Shown one piece after another: positions 1 to 10,800 of a stretch of 64,000 nucleotides of DNA (the stretch's first letter is position 1; each line of letters starts with the position of its first letter). The position numbers and the translations under genes were made by a program. The stretch is from Sialis fuliginosa (lineage: Eukaryota; Arthropoda; Insecta; Megaloptera; Sialidae). The stretch covers positions 434,001 to 498,000 of the forward strand of contig OY540821.1 in assembly GCA_961205875.1 (NCBI GenBank), read 5' to 3'. The notes below the pieces were generated by a model. That model did no database searches. It was not told the DNA's origin and saw only the letters and a list, made by a program, of their open reading frames with translations.

Positions 1-306
1 TTCATTGATATTTGCACTCCAAACCCCAGTCGAGTACAGAGCATACTCAGACTGAGGCTAATGTTAGACAGTAGTGAAAGCTTGTACCCCTATTCTCCGT
101 ATCAACCATAAAATTTATTACATAATAAAATAGCATATAAGAATACTACATTTTCGCTGACGCGAAAATTTTTTAATTTGATATAATAATAAGTAACGCA
201 TATTTTTTAAACTATAGTTTATAAGCCCCACATCGAGATTCCACGCCTAGTTCTAGTCTGAGTATGCTCTGTACTCGACTGGGGTTTGGAGTGCAAATAT
301 CAATGA
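1..306. mobile_element. Short element with 53-bp perfect terminal inverted repeats
   Basis: Bases 1-53 are the reverse complement of 254-306. The arms end TTCATTGATATTTGCACTCC at the left and its complement at the right. The ~200-bp middle is AT-rich and has no ORF. The left end touches the window edge, so TSDs and the true left border cannot be judged. It looks like a MITE or foldback element. Superfamily unknown. Confidence 0.7.
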
Positions 307-310
307 AACG

Positions 311-382
311 ATTTCCAAACTCCAGTGCTTTACAGAGCACAATTTTCATCCGTTGCTCTGTACTGGACGGGCTTTTGGAAAT
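311..382. repeat. Imperfect palindrome, 31-bp arms
   Basis: Arms 311-341 and 352-382 pair imperfectly (ATTTCCAAA at the outside, ACAGAGCA inside). The inner motif TACAGAGCA also occurs in the arms of the element at 1-306, so the two palindromes may be related. It would form a hairpin as single-stranded DNA or RNA. Confidence 0.55.
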
Positions 383-1312
383 ATGCTACCGGGCATAGAA
401 GAGTCGATGGGAAAAATGTGTAGATTATTACCGGTATTGTCGATAAATCTTTTTTTAAATATATATTTTATGACTTTTAGGACACACCTTGTACATGTGC
501 GATGGTCAACTGTCATAAATCTTACGACAAACTTATTTTACGGGAACTATTGGTACAAGATAATTGCAGTACTATCGATGATGAAGGAAAAGCCTATGCA
601 AACGAGCATGAAGCTCATACCTTAATAAGGAACGAAATGAAAAAACGTGGCTCCGTTATAACCCACCGTCATGTACAATACATACTAATGTACACAATGA
701 TCGTAATCAATTTAAAACGTTACTCATTGAAAAATACGGCATCGGGAAGACATCCTGCGCAAATACGAATGGTAGCAGTTTTAATTTAACTACATACACG
801 ACTCTTAATACATCAGAAGTAATTAGACATTCGAAGAATATTAAACTCGTTCTATCTGCAAAAATTAGCTGAAATGAAACCAAGGAAATTGATTTCTGGC
901 GAGCGTTTGTACTGGAAACTCAAAGACAGATGTAAATGCTCACAGAATAACTCAGCAACATAGCGGTATATCATGTGTGTTCAAAAATAACATTGTCACC
1001 CCCACTGAAAACTGAAATGTTTGCTTTGCAAGAAAAATTGTATTTATTTGAATTAAGTACTCTCTAAAATGTTAAATTTCATGAAGTTTCAATTTAAATA
1101 AAAAATTTATATTGTATTATAAAGAGTTTTATTGTATTACTATTTCAAAGCGTGAATTGAAAAAAAAAAATTTAATAATACAAATGAAGAACTAATTAAC
1201 TGATCGAAATATAATAAAATAAAATATATTTAAAAAACAGTGCTATAGAAAATAATTACATGCAATTTCAATTTGTCCCACTTTACGTCTCTTCTACGTC
1301 CGAGTATACGTT
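383..1312. other. No recognisable gene
   Basis: AT-rich sequence. A 95-codon open frame at 502-789 (+) has no motif I recognise, no splice context, and no clear protein-like bias beyond a short charged stretch. I see nothing else to support annotation. Confidence 0.5.
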
Positions 1313-1316
1313 TTAA

Positions 1317-1928
1317 CACTAGAAAGACGGGAAAATCTACCTACCTACAAAGACGGCGACCGGTCAAATGACTACAAATTTAGTAAATATCTTTTTTTAT
1401 GAGTGGCGAAAAAAATTTAAAGTAAAGAAATAAAACAAGATCTAATGTATGATTAATTTTAATATTCACACACAATTTTTACATTTCATCTTCGGGTATA
1501 TTTTGCAAAATAGAAAGTATTTCGTTATCTCGAAGCCCTCGAGACATTTTTTCACAAATTACTCACAATAATATCGATCCACAATTACAGGCGGTCGAAA
1601 CTATACTGACCACTCCTTTGACTGATAAAATAAAAGCATTTCATATACGTATTTATTGTTATACCCTCTCAACAACAATTAAAAACATCCAACAATTAAA
1701 AACATTTATCAGATCATAACCGTCAAAAGACCGCCGCCGTCTTTGTCGGTATATCAATATTTTAAACAATAAAGAAAAGACATGTGAATTATTTTGATAC
1801 ATAGTATCATTTAACTACTAGTATTAATAAAAGTCACAAAGTCTCAGTACGGTAAGTCAAATAGTTTTTGAATTATTCAATATTGAAATTGAAATTACCG
1901 TCAAATGACTGCTCCCGTCTTTCTAGTG
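1317..1928. mobile_element. piggyBac-type non-autonomous element with TTAA target duplication
   Basis: TTAA at 1313-1316 and 1929-1932 flanks terminal inverted repeats CACTAGAAAGACGGGA / TCCCGTCTTTCTAGTG. The CNCTAGAAAGA end with TTAA duplication is the piggyBac signature. Subterminal inverted motifs around TCAAATGACT (about 1365 and 1900), plus internal GACGG motifs near 1730, resemble internal repeats of that superfamily. Only the start of a transposase frame survives inside (minus strand), so this is an internal-deletion derivative, 612 bp long. Confidence 0.85.
1479..1547 (-). pseudogene. piggyBac transposase N-terminal stub (22 codons)
   Basis: On the minus strand inside the piggyBac element, ATG at 1545-1547 opens a 22-codon frame ending TAA at 1479-1481. 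Its residues (MSRGLRDNEILSIL...) resemble the extreme N-terminus of piggyBac transposases, which begin with a short acidic D/E-I-L segment. The catalytic DDD core is absent. Position and orientation fit a deletion joining the start of the gene to the far end of the element. Function is unlikely. The family call rests mostly on the surrounding TIRs. Confidence 0.5.
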
Positions 1929-1932
1929 TTAA

Positions 1933-2385
1933 CACATGTAAATTTGTCCCATTTTACGTTCATATTCATATTTTTTAAAATATAATTTGTACACGTAAAA
2001 GTGGTTATTGCCATTAAAGAAAAATCTTAAAAATACATCGGTTAATTTTATATTGATGGAAATATAAACTTTAAACTAAAATTTGTCCGATTATAGAGCA
2101 CTTTACCTTACATCCAGTTGAAAAATCACAAGTAGAAAGCAAAGAAAAGGAAACTGTGCAGTTATAAAATTTTTTTAAATAACCCCTGGTCAGGCACCTA
2201 GCGTTGCCAACTGTATCATAATTATGAATCTACTAGCTGTTTTTATATGTATACGCTCTATGGGTAGTAAAGTAGTTACTAAGAAACTCGTGCACAGACA
2301 GACAGAAGCTGCGAGGGATAGTATTATAATATGTATAGATTAAAAAATGTATAATGAGTAATTTATGTTTTTATGTTCATTGCCT
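1933..2385. other. AT-rich spacer with short direct motif repeats
   Basis: No gene. The motif AATTTGTCCCA(C/T)TTTACGT occurs at about 1269 and 1938 on either side of the piggyBac insertion, and a weaker copy lies near 2090. This suggests an older low-copy repeat into which the element inserted. A short CAGACAGACAGAAG tract lies near 2295. Confidence 0.4.
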
Positions 2386-2694
2386 AGTAATCCAAATGCA
2401 GCTTCTATGTATCACTGGCCAAATGCTGAGTCATCAATGCAAAATGCGAGATATACAAATGACTTGTCAGTATTGCCTGCTACGTTACAAGCACTATGAG
2501 AAATATTAGAGAAACGGCAAAATTTTGTTCAATGCAACGACCATCAATTTTACCAGGCGTGCATAGTCGATGACTATGGGAAATATAATATCATGTTTGC
2601 TTGTTCAGAAGTTGTGTCAAATGGGGGTACAGAATTGCACGCTGACGCAACTTTTAAACTTGTTCCATCTATGCCTAAATGCCGACAGTTATAA
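2386..2694 (+). pseudogene. MULE-type transposase fragment
   Basis: A 103-codon frame with one internal stop (TGA at 2497, a plausible CpG decay of CGA). It ends ...ELHADATFKLVPSMPKC, matching the strongly conserved HxDxTFKxxP region around the first catalytic Asp of Mutator-like (MULE) DDE transposases, often paired with FLYWCH zinc fingers in insects. The upstream residues (LPATLQAL, QFYQACIVDD) are consistent with the segment preceding that domain. There is no start codon, zinc finger or C-terminal half. LINE sequence follows within about 40 bp. Dead fragment. Confidence 0.7.
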
Positions 2695-2727
2695 TAATAA
2701 TACATATAATTTTACGAAATCACTGTC

Positions 2728-3193
2728 ATGTTTTCAATATTACGTTATTATGCTGACATTAAAATGAAATATGGTTTAATGCTGTGGGGCTCATCACAAG
2801 CAGCCAACCAAGTGTTTCTATTACAGAAAAAAGTAATACGGGTAATTGCAGGTGTAAGTCAAATGACATCTTGCAGATATTATTTCAAACTATATAAAAT
2901 ATTAAAACTCTTCATGCAATGTACATTTTAGACTGTATAATCAATATAAAAACAAATATAAACAATATTGAATTTAACAATTACAATCACATATACAATA
3001 CTAGAAGTGCATTACAACTACGAACACCTAAACACAGGCTGGCTGCATATGAGCATTCACCTTTATATAACGGTATTATTTTTTATAATAAGTTACCACA
3101 ACAAATCAGGAGTATTGAAAACATAAAAGTATTCAAAAACGCCTGCAAGAACATTTTAATAGATAAATGTATTTATGATCTGAATGAGTTTTA
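2728..3193 (+). pseudogene. Jockey-like LINE reverse transcriptase C-terminus
   Basis: Two overlapping frames (2728-2931, then 2919-3193) together read like the C-terminal 'connection' region downstream of the RT palm in Jockey/CR1-group LINEs. Visible blocks are KYGLMLWGSS, VFLLQKKVIRVIAG, HIYNTRSALQLRTPKHRLA and YNKLPQQIRS, ending DLNEF. One frameshift lies near 2920. The RT palm is missing, so the copy is 5'-truncated. A TTAA element sits exactly at the stop codon, and the LINE 3' UTR resumes at 4086. Confidence 0.8.
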
Positions 3194-3194
3194 A

Positions 3195-4081
3195 GGGGGG
3201 GGTAAGGTTTTAAAGGCGAAAAAAGGCATATTTTCATGATTTTTTTTTTTGAAGATATGAATAATGTTGGTTTATTTATTTCATATACACGTTATAGTAT
3301 GATATTTAAAGTATCTTTGGAAAAATTTTCAATTAAAAATATCAAAATATAAGTCCATGACAGCGAATCTCTGGAGGCGCCTTGAAAAAAAGTTGTTATG
3401 CGGTGAACACCATAACTCGTTACCGGATCATGTAAAACAAAAAAATCGAAATGTGCTTGAAAGGTGATTTGTTTCCCTAGGTAGTCAGAGAGAGTTTTTT
3501 TTTTTTTTCGATTTAATTATTTTTGGCAGCATTTGAAAGTGAAAAACGTGATTTTCGCTAAAAATTTCAGTGAATTTGTTATTATAAAATGGAAAAAAAT
3601 GGTAAAATAAAAAAAAACTCTCTCTGATTACCTGTTGATTTATGTGTAGAAATAGTGTTTAAAATTTCAAAAGGATCGGTCAAGTAGATTTTGAGTTATA
3701 ATGTTCACGAACTTCAAAAATGACATTTGCGAGAAATTCGATTTAAAGTTTATTATACTCGAACATCCAAAATTAAGCATCAATAAAAGGGTATAATTTT
3801 TTATACTTACACAGAATCATCAATGCCAGCTTCGTACAGTGAAACACTGTCATTCAGGATGTCCAATGCATCTTTTTGCTTTTGTCTAAGTTGGGTTCTA
3901 ACCTCTTTACTTGTACGTGCAGTTTGTCCGTATAAAAATCAAGCATGAGGGTCGGTCGCTTGAAACGCTGTATCTTCGTTAGTTTTATTCCAATTTACTT
4001 GAAATTTTGACACAATACTCTCGACATGTTGTACATTCAGAAAAAATTTAAAAAAAATGCATTTTAAAACCTTACCCCCCC
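3195..4081. mobile_element. 887-bp TTAA-flanked TIR element (GGGGGGGGTAAGG ends)
   Basis: TTAA at 3191-3194 and 4082-4085 flanks complementary ends GGGGGGGGTAAGGTTTTAAA / TTTTAAAACCTTACCCCCCC. There is no long ORF inside. Internal text such as AAAGGATCGG and GTGAACACCATAACTCGTTA resembles parts of the larger TTAA element at 31299-34174 (similar GGATCCTTTTGAAATTTTGAAC motif), which also starts GGGCGGGGTAA. TTAA duplication suggests piggyBac-like or Sola3-like transposition. The GGG...CCC ends are not the usual piggyBac CCY...RGG, so I leave the superfamily open. Confidence 0.75.
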
Positions 4082-4085
4082 TTAA

Positions 4086-4203
4086 ATTGTCTGTTTTTCT
4101 GTAACTTGAATAGTTTTATTATGATAATTAAAATGTATCTTTGTGTGACTATTTCTCTATAGGTATATACTATGTATATCAATGTGAAATATATATTATT
4201 ATT
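4086..4203 (+). mobile_element. LINE 3' UTR resumed after TTAA insertion
   Basis: After the TTAA element, AT-rich sequence ends near 4203 in (ATT)n, as Jockey-type LINE 3' ends often do. By position and orientation it is the tail of the LINE at 2728-3193. No TSD identified. Confidence 0.45.
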
Positions 4204-5345
4204 ATTGGCTGCATTGATACTAAAATACATGCCGCGGGTCGTTCCGCCTAAACACAGTTGCGATGCGCAAGGTGGACTTACGCCACACTCACTTGCGCTC
4301 AGAACGCCATTACGTACAAACGTATAAGATACAACTCTCCGTCATAGTGTTTATATCAGCGATGAAGAAGCATTGTTTTTATGTTTATAACAAATATATA
4401 TCCGTTATTTTATTTACTACACTGCCGAAAATACAATAAATACAACAATCACGTATGAATATTTCAATTTAATTTAATATAAAAATTGATATACAGTGTA
4501 TTCCAAATCGATTAAGCCATAGGAAATTTAACATAGGGACAATTAGAAATGTTGTAGTAACCTTTGGTCAAATTTAACGATATATCATTGGTGCATTTTG
4601 AAATGCCGCCACAAAATTTTATAAAATCGCCATTAGTATTTTGTTTTCATTTTTATATCTGTCAAAAATTACTAATATTTATTGTAATCACAGAATAATT
4701 AAAACATTATTCATTCTGATATTATAATTAACTAGTACACGATTAAAGAAAAATTGCAAATGGATACATTTAGGTGTTATTTCTAAGTAAGAGATTTATT
4801 TAGCGTCGAATTGGAGAACTGACCAAAACCATTGAGTAACAATTTATGTATCCACTGTTTACTGATTTCGTTCCAGTAAAATTTTGTAAGTTTAAATTAG
4901 AAATTAACATACAATCATTTAATTTGTGTGTAAAAAATAAATGCATAGATATAAACTGGACTATCATAGAAAGTAAAGAATAAAACAACATAAAATTAAA
5001 TAAAACATCCAAGATAAAATTACAATAGTATAATTAATTAATAGTTTAATTCGTTACTTGCACCAATTTGTAAAAAAATTAAGAAATGAAAAGCAAAAAA
5101 CAAAGGTCATTGCAGTTGAAAAGCAAAAATTGTAAGTATGGAGCAAAAAAATAACGCCTTGCAGTTGTAAAATTTTCCTTGCTCCGTCGACGATCATACC
5201 AAACTGTACCCAGTTCGTCGTTTTTCATTTAAACTTTTTCAAAGTTTTTGGCGAAAACTATCAATAATCAATGAAAAAAATATCTTCAACCAATGAGGCG
5301 AACTAAATAAAATGTTAATGTACAAAACCGACGCTGCCATCATAC

Positions 5346-5416
5346 CTTATCAAAAAGTTATAAATAACTTCAAAATCATTTTCCCAATTCATCCGTCGGT
5401 AATGATGACTGATTTT
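5346..5416. repeat. 71-bp direct repeat, copy 1
   Basis: Bases 5346-5416 recur at 5527-5597 (offset 181 bp) with only a few mismatches, for example TTTCCCAATTCATCCGTCGG versus ...CAGCCGTCGG. No coding potential. It could be a two-unit remnant of a satellite or the repeated flank of a lost insertion. Confidence 0.75.
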
Positions 5417-5526
5417 CGTATATTAATTATTTCTATTTAATTTAAAAAGCAATATTATTTTATAAATATACAATTTCCAGTCGATTCCTATTTGTTATGT
5501 TTAAATAGAGAGCAAAACATAAAAGG

Positions 5527-5597
5527 CTTATCAAAAAGTTATAAATCACTTCAAAATCATTTTCCCAATTCAGCCGTCGGTAATGATGACTGATTTT
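5527..5597. repeat. 71-bp direct repeat, copy 2
   Basis: Second copy of the repeat at 5346-5416. The intervening 110 bp are unrelated AT-rich sequence. Confidence 0.75.
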
Positions 5598-5957
5598 GAA
5601 ATTGGTTTGAAAAATGCATTTTCAAATGCATATCCCAATGCTACTTTATTGTCATGTTGGTTTCATTATGTACTAGCAAGTACCTATTTCTTAGAATTAA
5701 CATGCTTAAAATTAGAAAAACTTATTCTTATTTATTTATTAGTCTATGGAAAAATATAAAAAAATGATACATAAGGGAAAACGAAACAGCAAAAATGTGT
5801 TTGAAAATGGTGATGGTACTGGTATTACATCCAGAAAATGAAATCGAGTTGGGATTTCAAGATGTTAAAAATCATGCAAGAATGAATAATGTAAACCTAA
5901 CAAGATTTTAAAACTATTTTACCAATTAAATATTTATTATTATTATTAACAGTTATA

Positions 5958-6881
5958 TAGGAAGCGGATGGCTTTGGTACAGAGAAAGGAGGCTTTCATG
6001 ATAGCCAGCTTGTGCCGAACGGTCTCCGAGCCAGCTGTTCTTGTGGTGGCAGGGGTGGTTCCCATCGACCTCCTCGCGGCGGAGAGGAAATATATCTATA
6101 AAAGGAAAGCCGAAATCGGCAAAGAGGCCGCGACGGTGGAGGCCAGGGAACTGACCATGCGACGATGGCAAGGACGCTGGGAAGAAGAAACCAGGGGGAG
6201 ATGGACTGCGAGGCTGATCTGACTGAATGGACGGAAAGAGCTTACGAGGAGGTGAATTACTACCTCATCCAGTTCTTAACGGGGCACGGGTACTTTAATG
6301 CCTACCTGTACACAGGGTGACCAAGTCTCCGGTTTTGACCCGGAGTCTCAGGGTTTGGGTGCAATTTCTCCGGATTTTGCAAAAAATAATAGAACAGGAG
6401 ACATAACAGTGCAGATTATGGTAACAAATTTTATGAAAATAAAAATAAAAAAGATAAGATAAAATAAAAAAGGGGTCTTCATTTACATCTCAGGGTTTAC
6501 CAAAACTAAAATCTGGTCATCCTACCTGTACAGGATGGGAAAGATGGAGTCATGCCTGCCAGCACGGGGATTCGCCTCTGGACGACGCCAAACACACGCA
6601 GACTCCAGACATTGGTGGGCAGGATCAATCCCGACAACTTAGTAAGGAAATGCTCCTAGAAAAGAAGGACGAACAGGGTTAAATCAATAAGCCCTACAAA
6701 ATTAAAAATGAAGTATAGGACGGAGCTCCCTTTGGGTTTAACAGAGGTACCTCATCGAAGTAATGCCAACAACGGTTTCGAGGAGGATAAATGCCTGCTG
6801 CGAAGTTTTTTACTCGGTTAGAGTCCGACACTACGCAGGCCCCCTGACGGTGCATGACACATTTTTCTCCCCGAAAAAAAA
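5958..6881 (+). mobile_element. 5'-truncated R1-clade LINE with 13-bp target-site duplication
   Basis: Reading frames at 5968-6300 and 6533-6690 give the C-terminus of an R1-clade LINE: SLCRTVSEPAVLVVAGVVPID, AERKYIYKRKAEI, RRWQGRWEEETRGRWTARLI, EVNYYLIQFLTGHGYFNAYLYR, then decayed DDAKHT and LVGRINPDNLV segments with frameshifts. The product would be the RT C-terminal and CCHC-like tail. The 3' UTR ends in a short A tract. ATTAACAGTTATA occurs at 5945-5957 and 6882-6894, the expected TSD. The segment is clearly GC-richer than its surroundings. A hAT MITE interrupts it at 6313-6524. It cannot retrotranspose. Confidence 0.88.
6313..6524. mobile_element. 212-bp hAT MITE inside the R1 LINE, 8-bp TSD
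   Basis: CCTGTACA at 6305-6312 is duplicated at 6525-6532. The element begins CAGGGTGACCA and ends TGGTCATCCTA, an imperfect 11-bp inverted repeat of hAT type. Removing it and one TSD copy rejoins the LINE frame from AYLY to R-MGKM. It is non-coding. Confidence 0.88.
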
Positions 6882-6894
6882 ATTAACAGTTATA

Positions 6895-8081
6895 AGTGTA
6901 ATAATGATAAAATTTATAATATAATTTATATATTTTTAATTGTTTTAGTCATTGGCTCATCCGAACAGGGCCCAATGTATTTTCATAATACAACCACCTA
7001 GGCGCACAAATAGTAATATTGAAAGTTTCCATGGAAGGATGAAAGATAAATTTCAAGTATGTCATCCAAATTTGTGGATGTTGATTTTGTTTTAAAAGAA
7101 ATATTCTATAACTTATTATTAAAGACCGGATTATATGCAAATTTACATATGTGTTAAAGATAACATATTATAGAATGATTTGCATTATACATATAATTAA
7201 AGTAGTAGTCTGATAAATAAAACAATCGAAATTATAAATAAAATAAATAAAACTCAACATCAAGAAAAATATTGTGAAATAAAAGTCAATAAAATTAAAA
7301 GAAAAGACTCCAAATGAATTATCTCGTCATCATCAAATGTTAAATCTTATTATAAATATACAGTTCACTAAGAAATAACAAGATTAACCAAAATACTGAG
7401 TTGGAATTTATTACTAACCCCAACAATATGCATTTGCATATTTCGGCAAATTTTAGACTTTTTGCATATTTTGATTATTTTCTATTGTTTTTGCATATTT
7501 CTTACAATTTTGATGGATAAATGTCTAAAAACAAATACAAAAATTTAAATTTACCGCCTGAAATTTTATTGATTTATTTTACAATGCTATTTTCGTATCT
7601 ATTTTTAAATTCAACTTCAAAGCAGGTCATTTAAAAAATATATTTACAATTATAACTTTTTTTAAATCTGTTATTTATTCAAAATTATGTAAAATTGTTA
7701 ATGAGAGATCTATCTTTATATCAAGTTTAACAACGTATTTCAATTTTATTAAAATTCGTGACATACATTTTTTTTGTCACAAGTCAAAAAATTCAGTAAT
7801 ATCCGTTATGTATTTGTACTTTGGCCTTTTTTGAACATATTTGCATGCATATTTTAATGATTTTATGTTGCATATAAACCGGTTTTTACTTTTTATACAA
7901 GTGATTTTTTCTAAAAGGGGTCCGTCAATATTTTTAAAATTATTAATCGCATTTGGACCCCTTTCTTTTAATATAGGCGAAAACCAATGAAGGTAAATTG
8001 TTACAGTAGTAACTAGGTTACCAACTTTAAAGTTTGATGGAGTTACGACCCAGAAAACAAAGTGTAAGTGCTAAAAGCGCA
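6895..8081. other. Gene-free AT-rich stretch
   Basis: No supported gene. Repeated TTTGCATATTT motifs occur at about 7430-7500 and 7800-7880, suggesting decayed repeat sequence. I see no splice-bounded exon. Confidence 0.4.
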
Positions 8082-8737
8082 ATGGCGTCTACTAATAAGA
8101 CTACACCTACACCAGTAGAGTTAAGTTTAGACGAACTGTACGAAAATGATACCGCTTTAGCAGAGTACTAGTGAAAGAGCCAAATCCAGGCACAGTAGAT
8201 TGTAATACTAGTCCAAGATTAGTAAAATCTACAAAAACACTCATCACTGATAAAATAAATCACTTTGAACATATAACAATAAGTGAAAACTTTTCCCAAT
8301 CGTCCGTTAGAGCCGATTTCCTAAGATCGATACATAAAGAATAAAAAATACAGACATATATTGATTATGTGTATGAAAATGAGTCTTTTAGGATAAACAT
8401 GGATATTGAACCAACAGCAGTGAAAAGCTTCTTTAAATTTCCAGTAACTGGAACAAAACTTAAAATTCCAATCATCAAAATCGGATATTTAAGTACATAT
8501 CATCAGAAGTTTAGCATTAAGCTGACTCAATTGGTTAACACCATATCCGATGTACTCGACGGCCATGGAATTGTTTGTAGCGTACCTGAGACGATAAATA
8601 AGATCAGATCGTACTCAAGGAAACATGTTGAAAAATTAAAATCGCATTTAAAAAAATATTTATTATTCAGTTTTCTATTTTGTACCTACATTAAGACTTC
8701 CAAAAAGAAAAAAAATGAAAATAGTTTAAAAAGTTAA
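8082..8737 (+). pseudogene. Unrecognised broken ORF (about 215 codons in three pieces)
   Basis: ATG at 8082 opens 29 codons (MASTNKTTPTPVELSLDELY...) ending TAG at 8169. A +2 shift at about 8168 continues 58 codons (...NHFEHITISENFSQSSVRAD...) to TAA at 8342. The same frame then runs to 8737 (FKFPVTGTKLKIPIIKIGY, CSVPETINKI). Composition is protein-like in each piece, so this was probably one coding sequence with one indel and one stop. I do not recognise the family. Its setting among TE remains suggests a TE accessory protein, but that is inference. A lysine-rich tail may be read-through into AT-rich sequence. Confidence 0.4.
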
Positions 8738-9990
8738 CTAGATAATTTAAAAAAAAATTGTTTCATAATACATGTATGTATACTGTTACATACATACATA
8801 TTATGCCTAAAAGTTAATATTTTCTTTGGGGTACTTGAGTGATTGTTGTAAAGTACAACACATTGTTCCTTCCTTAGCAAGGGTATGAAAGTAACAAGAT
8901 CCACTACAAATAAAAGTATTCTCACGTCAAAGCGCATAAAAATAGCTACTAACCAACTGTCGCTAAGAGTAATTATTAGAAAATAGTTTTTAATTCAGTG
9001 CTCACATGCAGTTGATGGGTACTTCTCAAGAGAAGGCAATTGGACCAGATTTGTAAAAGCTATTGGTAAGTAACTAGGAATAATTTTCACTTAATATATA
9101 AAATATGTTATAGATAATATTATTGAAGAACCTGCCGACCAAATACCTAACCTTGGTAATACAATTTTTTTTATGATCTTATGCCCGATCTCACCGCTCA
9201 AACTTATTTCTGTTACTTAGCTAATTGTATCCAGTTGTATTTTATGAAAGTAATTCAAATAGTCGTGGATAAAGTACAGTATACTACTCGTAATAATGGC
9301 TATTTTTACCTCGGAATTTTTTCTCCCTCGCCGCTTCATTATTAACTCGTGGTATAATATACTATTATTGTTATTTAATGATAAAACCATAAGAAATTGT
9401 GGTATTATCATTAAGTAATTATAAAAACACAATTGTTGTAGTAGTATTACTAAATAATTATAAGTATTTAGTAATACAGTTTTAAAATTCCGAAACTAAC
9501 TGAAATTCTAAACAAGTAATGAAAAAATAAATATTTAATCTTAAGTTTAACTATTTAACTGACAGATGACCTAGTTAATAGTTAAACTTAAGATAATCCT
9601 ACGTTTAACTATTATAAAACAACTACAATAGAGTTTTAATCATCAAAATATAATTGAAGTAAATGAACTAAACGAAATTTTAACTGAGTTAGAAGAAAAG
9701 AAGAAATAAATATTATAAATGTATTACAAATTAAAAGAGTGCCAAGACAGTACCGAGAAAGAATTTTACACTTCCAAAGATGGAACGATCAGGTTTTTTT
9801 TTAAGATTCCACTTTTCAAAAAATTCAGTAAATTTTATTTTAAATTTAATAGAGGGAATAATTAAAACAGCGACAGAGAGGCTGGTGCTATAATAATGAA
9901 TTGTGGAATAAAATTTGTCATTTATAATAGACAAATCAGCTAACTGTTATTTATAAACTTTTTTATAGAAATCACACAGTTCCCCTAGTT
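8738..9990. other. Gene-free AT-rich stretch with one exon-like segment
   Basis: At about 8998-9064 a short frame (SHAVDGYFSREGNWTRFVKAIG) runs directly into a GTAAGT donor, which looks exon-like but has no confirmed partner. The rest is AT-rich without genes, apart from the hairpin at 9538-9594. Confidence 0.35.
9538..9594. repeat. Hairpin, 19-bp arms
   Basis: ATCTTAAGTTTAACTATT (9538-) pairs with AATAGTTAAACTTAAGAT (-9594) around a ~19-base loop. A related fragment (ACGTTTAACTATT) follows at 9600. It may be the centre of a MITE. No TSD found. Confidence 0.6.
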
Positions 9991-10800
9991 ATGATGCTTT
10001 TATTAACCTTAAGATTTTATGCAAGTGGATCTTTCATTATCTGTGCTAGTGATTTTTGCGGAGTACACAGATTGGCAGTGTAATGAATGTGTATAATCTG
10101 TGATAACACATCTTCTATCTATGGCGTTTAATGTAAAGCACGCCTGTATTCAGTACAGTACACCTGAAGAAGTGTAAGCGTGCACATGTACTGACAATGT
10201 TAATGTGACAATAAAGGAAAATAAATAAAATATCAAGTGTTTTTATTCATTACAGACAGCATCTAAAATCATTAAAAAAAGTTACAACGGTAATAGTATC
10301 AACCATTGTATACATTTTCCCAATAACGCAGTTGAACTTAAAAAAGCAAGGCAAGAATTTTATGAAATTGTTAGCTTTCCAAAGTGCATCGGGGCAATAG
10401 ATTGCACACATATTAAAATAAAATCACCAGGAGGACGTTGAACCTGAACTGTTTCGAAACAGAAAAGGTTTCTTCTTCATAAATGTGCAAACAATATCAG
10501 ATGCACATTTAAAAATAATTGATATTGTAGCAAGATGGCCTGAATCTACACATGATGCTAATATTTTCAGAAATTCAGCAATACGAAGGCAATTTGAAAA
10601 TATGAATTTTGAAAATAATGTTATTGTCGGTGACTGGTTAAACTGTTACGAATTATTTGATGACTCCCTTAAAAAATCCCACAAATCATGCGGAAAATTT
10701 ATTTAACGAATCTTTAATTCGAACCCGAAATGTTGTTGAAAGAAAATATGGAGTCTGTAATTTTAAAATTTCTGAATTTTTGGGGCAACCTACTAATTAA
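9991..10800 (+). pseudogene. PIF/Harbinger (HARBI1-type) transposase pseudogene, split by a solo LTR
   Basis: Before the LTR: MMLLLTLRFYASGSF...DFCGVHRLA. After it: FPKCIGAIDCTHIKIKSPGG, then VQTISDAHLKIIDIVARWPE, STHDANIFRNSAI, NVIVGD, and finally NESLIRTRNVVERKYGV. These are the diagnostic HARBI1 nuclease blocks (IDCTH and GD carry the two catalytic Asp, and NVVER the Glu). Typical transposases are about 350 residues, so most of the nuclease is represented but frameshifted near 10437 and 10690. The DNA between GVHRLA and SKII is a 176-bp LTR with a TSD. The PIF partner Myb-like protein is not adjacent. Dead copy. Confidence 0.85.
10079..10254 (+). mobile_element. Solo LTR (176 bp) of a Ty3/gypsy element
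   Basis: TGTAATGAAT...ATTCATTACA has TG/CA ends with 10-bp inverted termini and AATAAA near its 3' end. GGCAG (10074-10078) and GACAG (10255-10259) are a 5-bp TSD with one change. It is homologous to the minus-strand LTR at 56180-56954 (shared GTAAAGCACGCCTGTAT and AAGTGTAAGCGTGCACAT), which belongs to the gypsy pol region there. A solo LTR is left after LTR-LTR recombination. Confidence 0.85.

Larger units (their letters stand above)
4204..5940. other. Gene-free AT-rich stretch
   Basis: No convincing coding sequence. A GC-richer island lies at about 4230-4340. A 71-bp direct repeat (separately listed) lies at 5346-5597. Other open frames are short and featureless. Confidence 0.45.
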
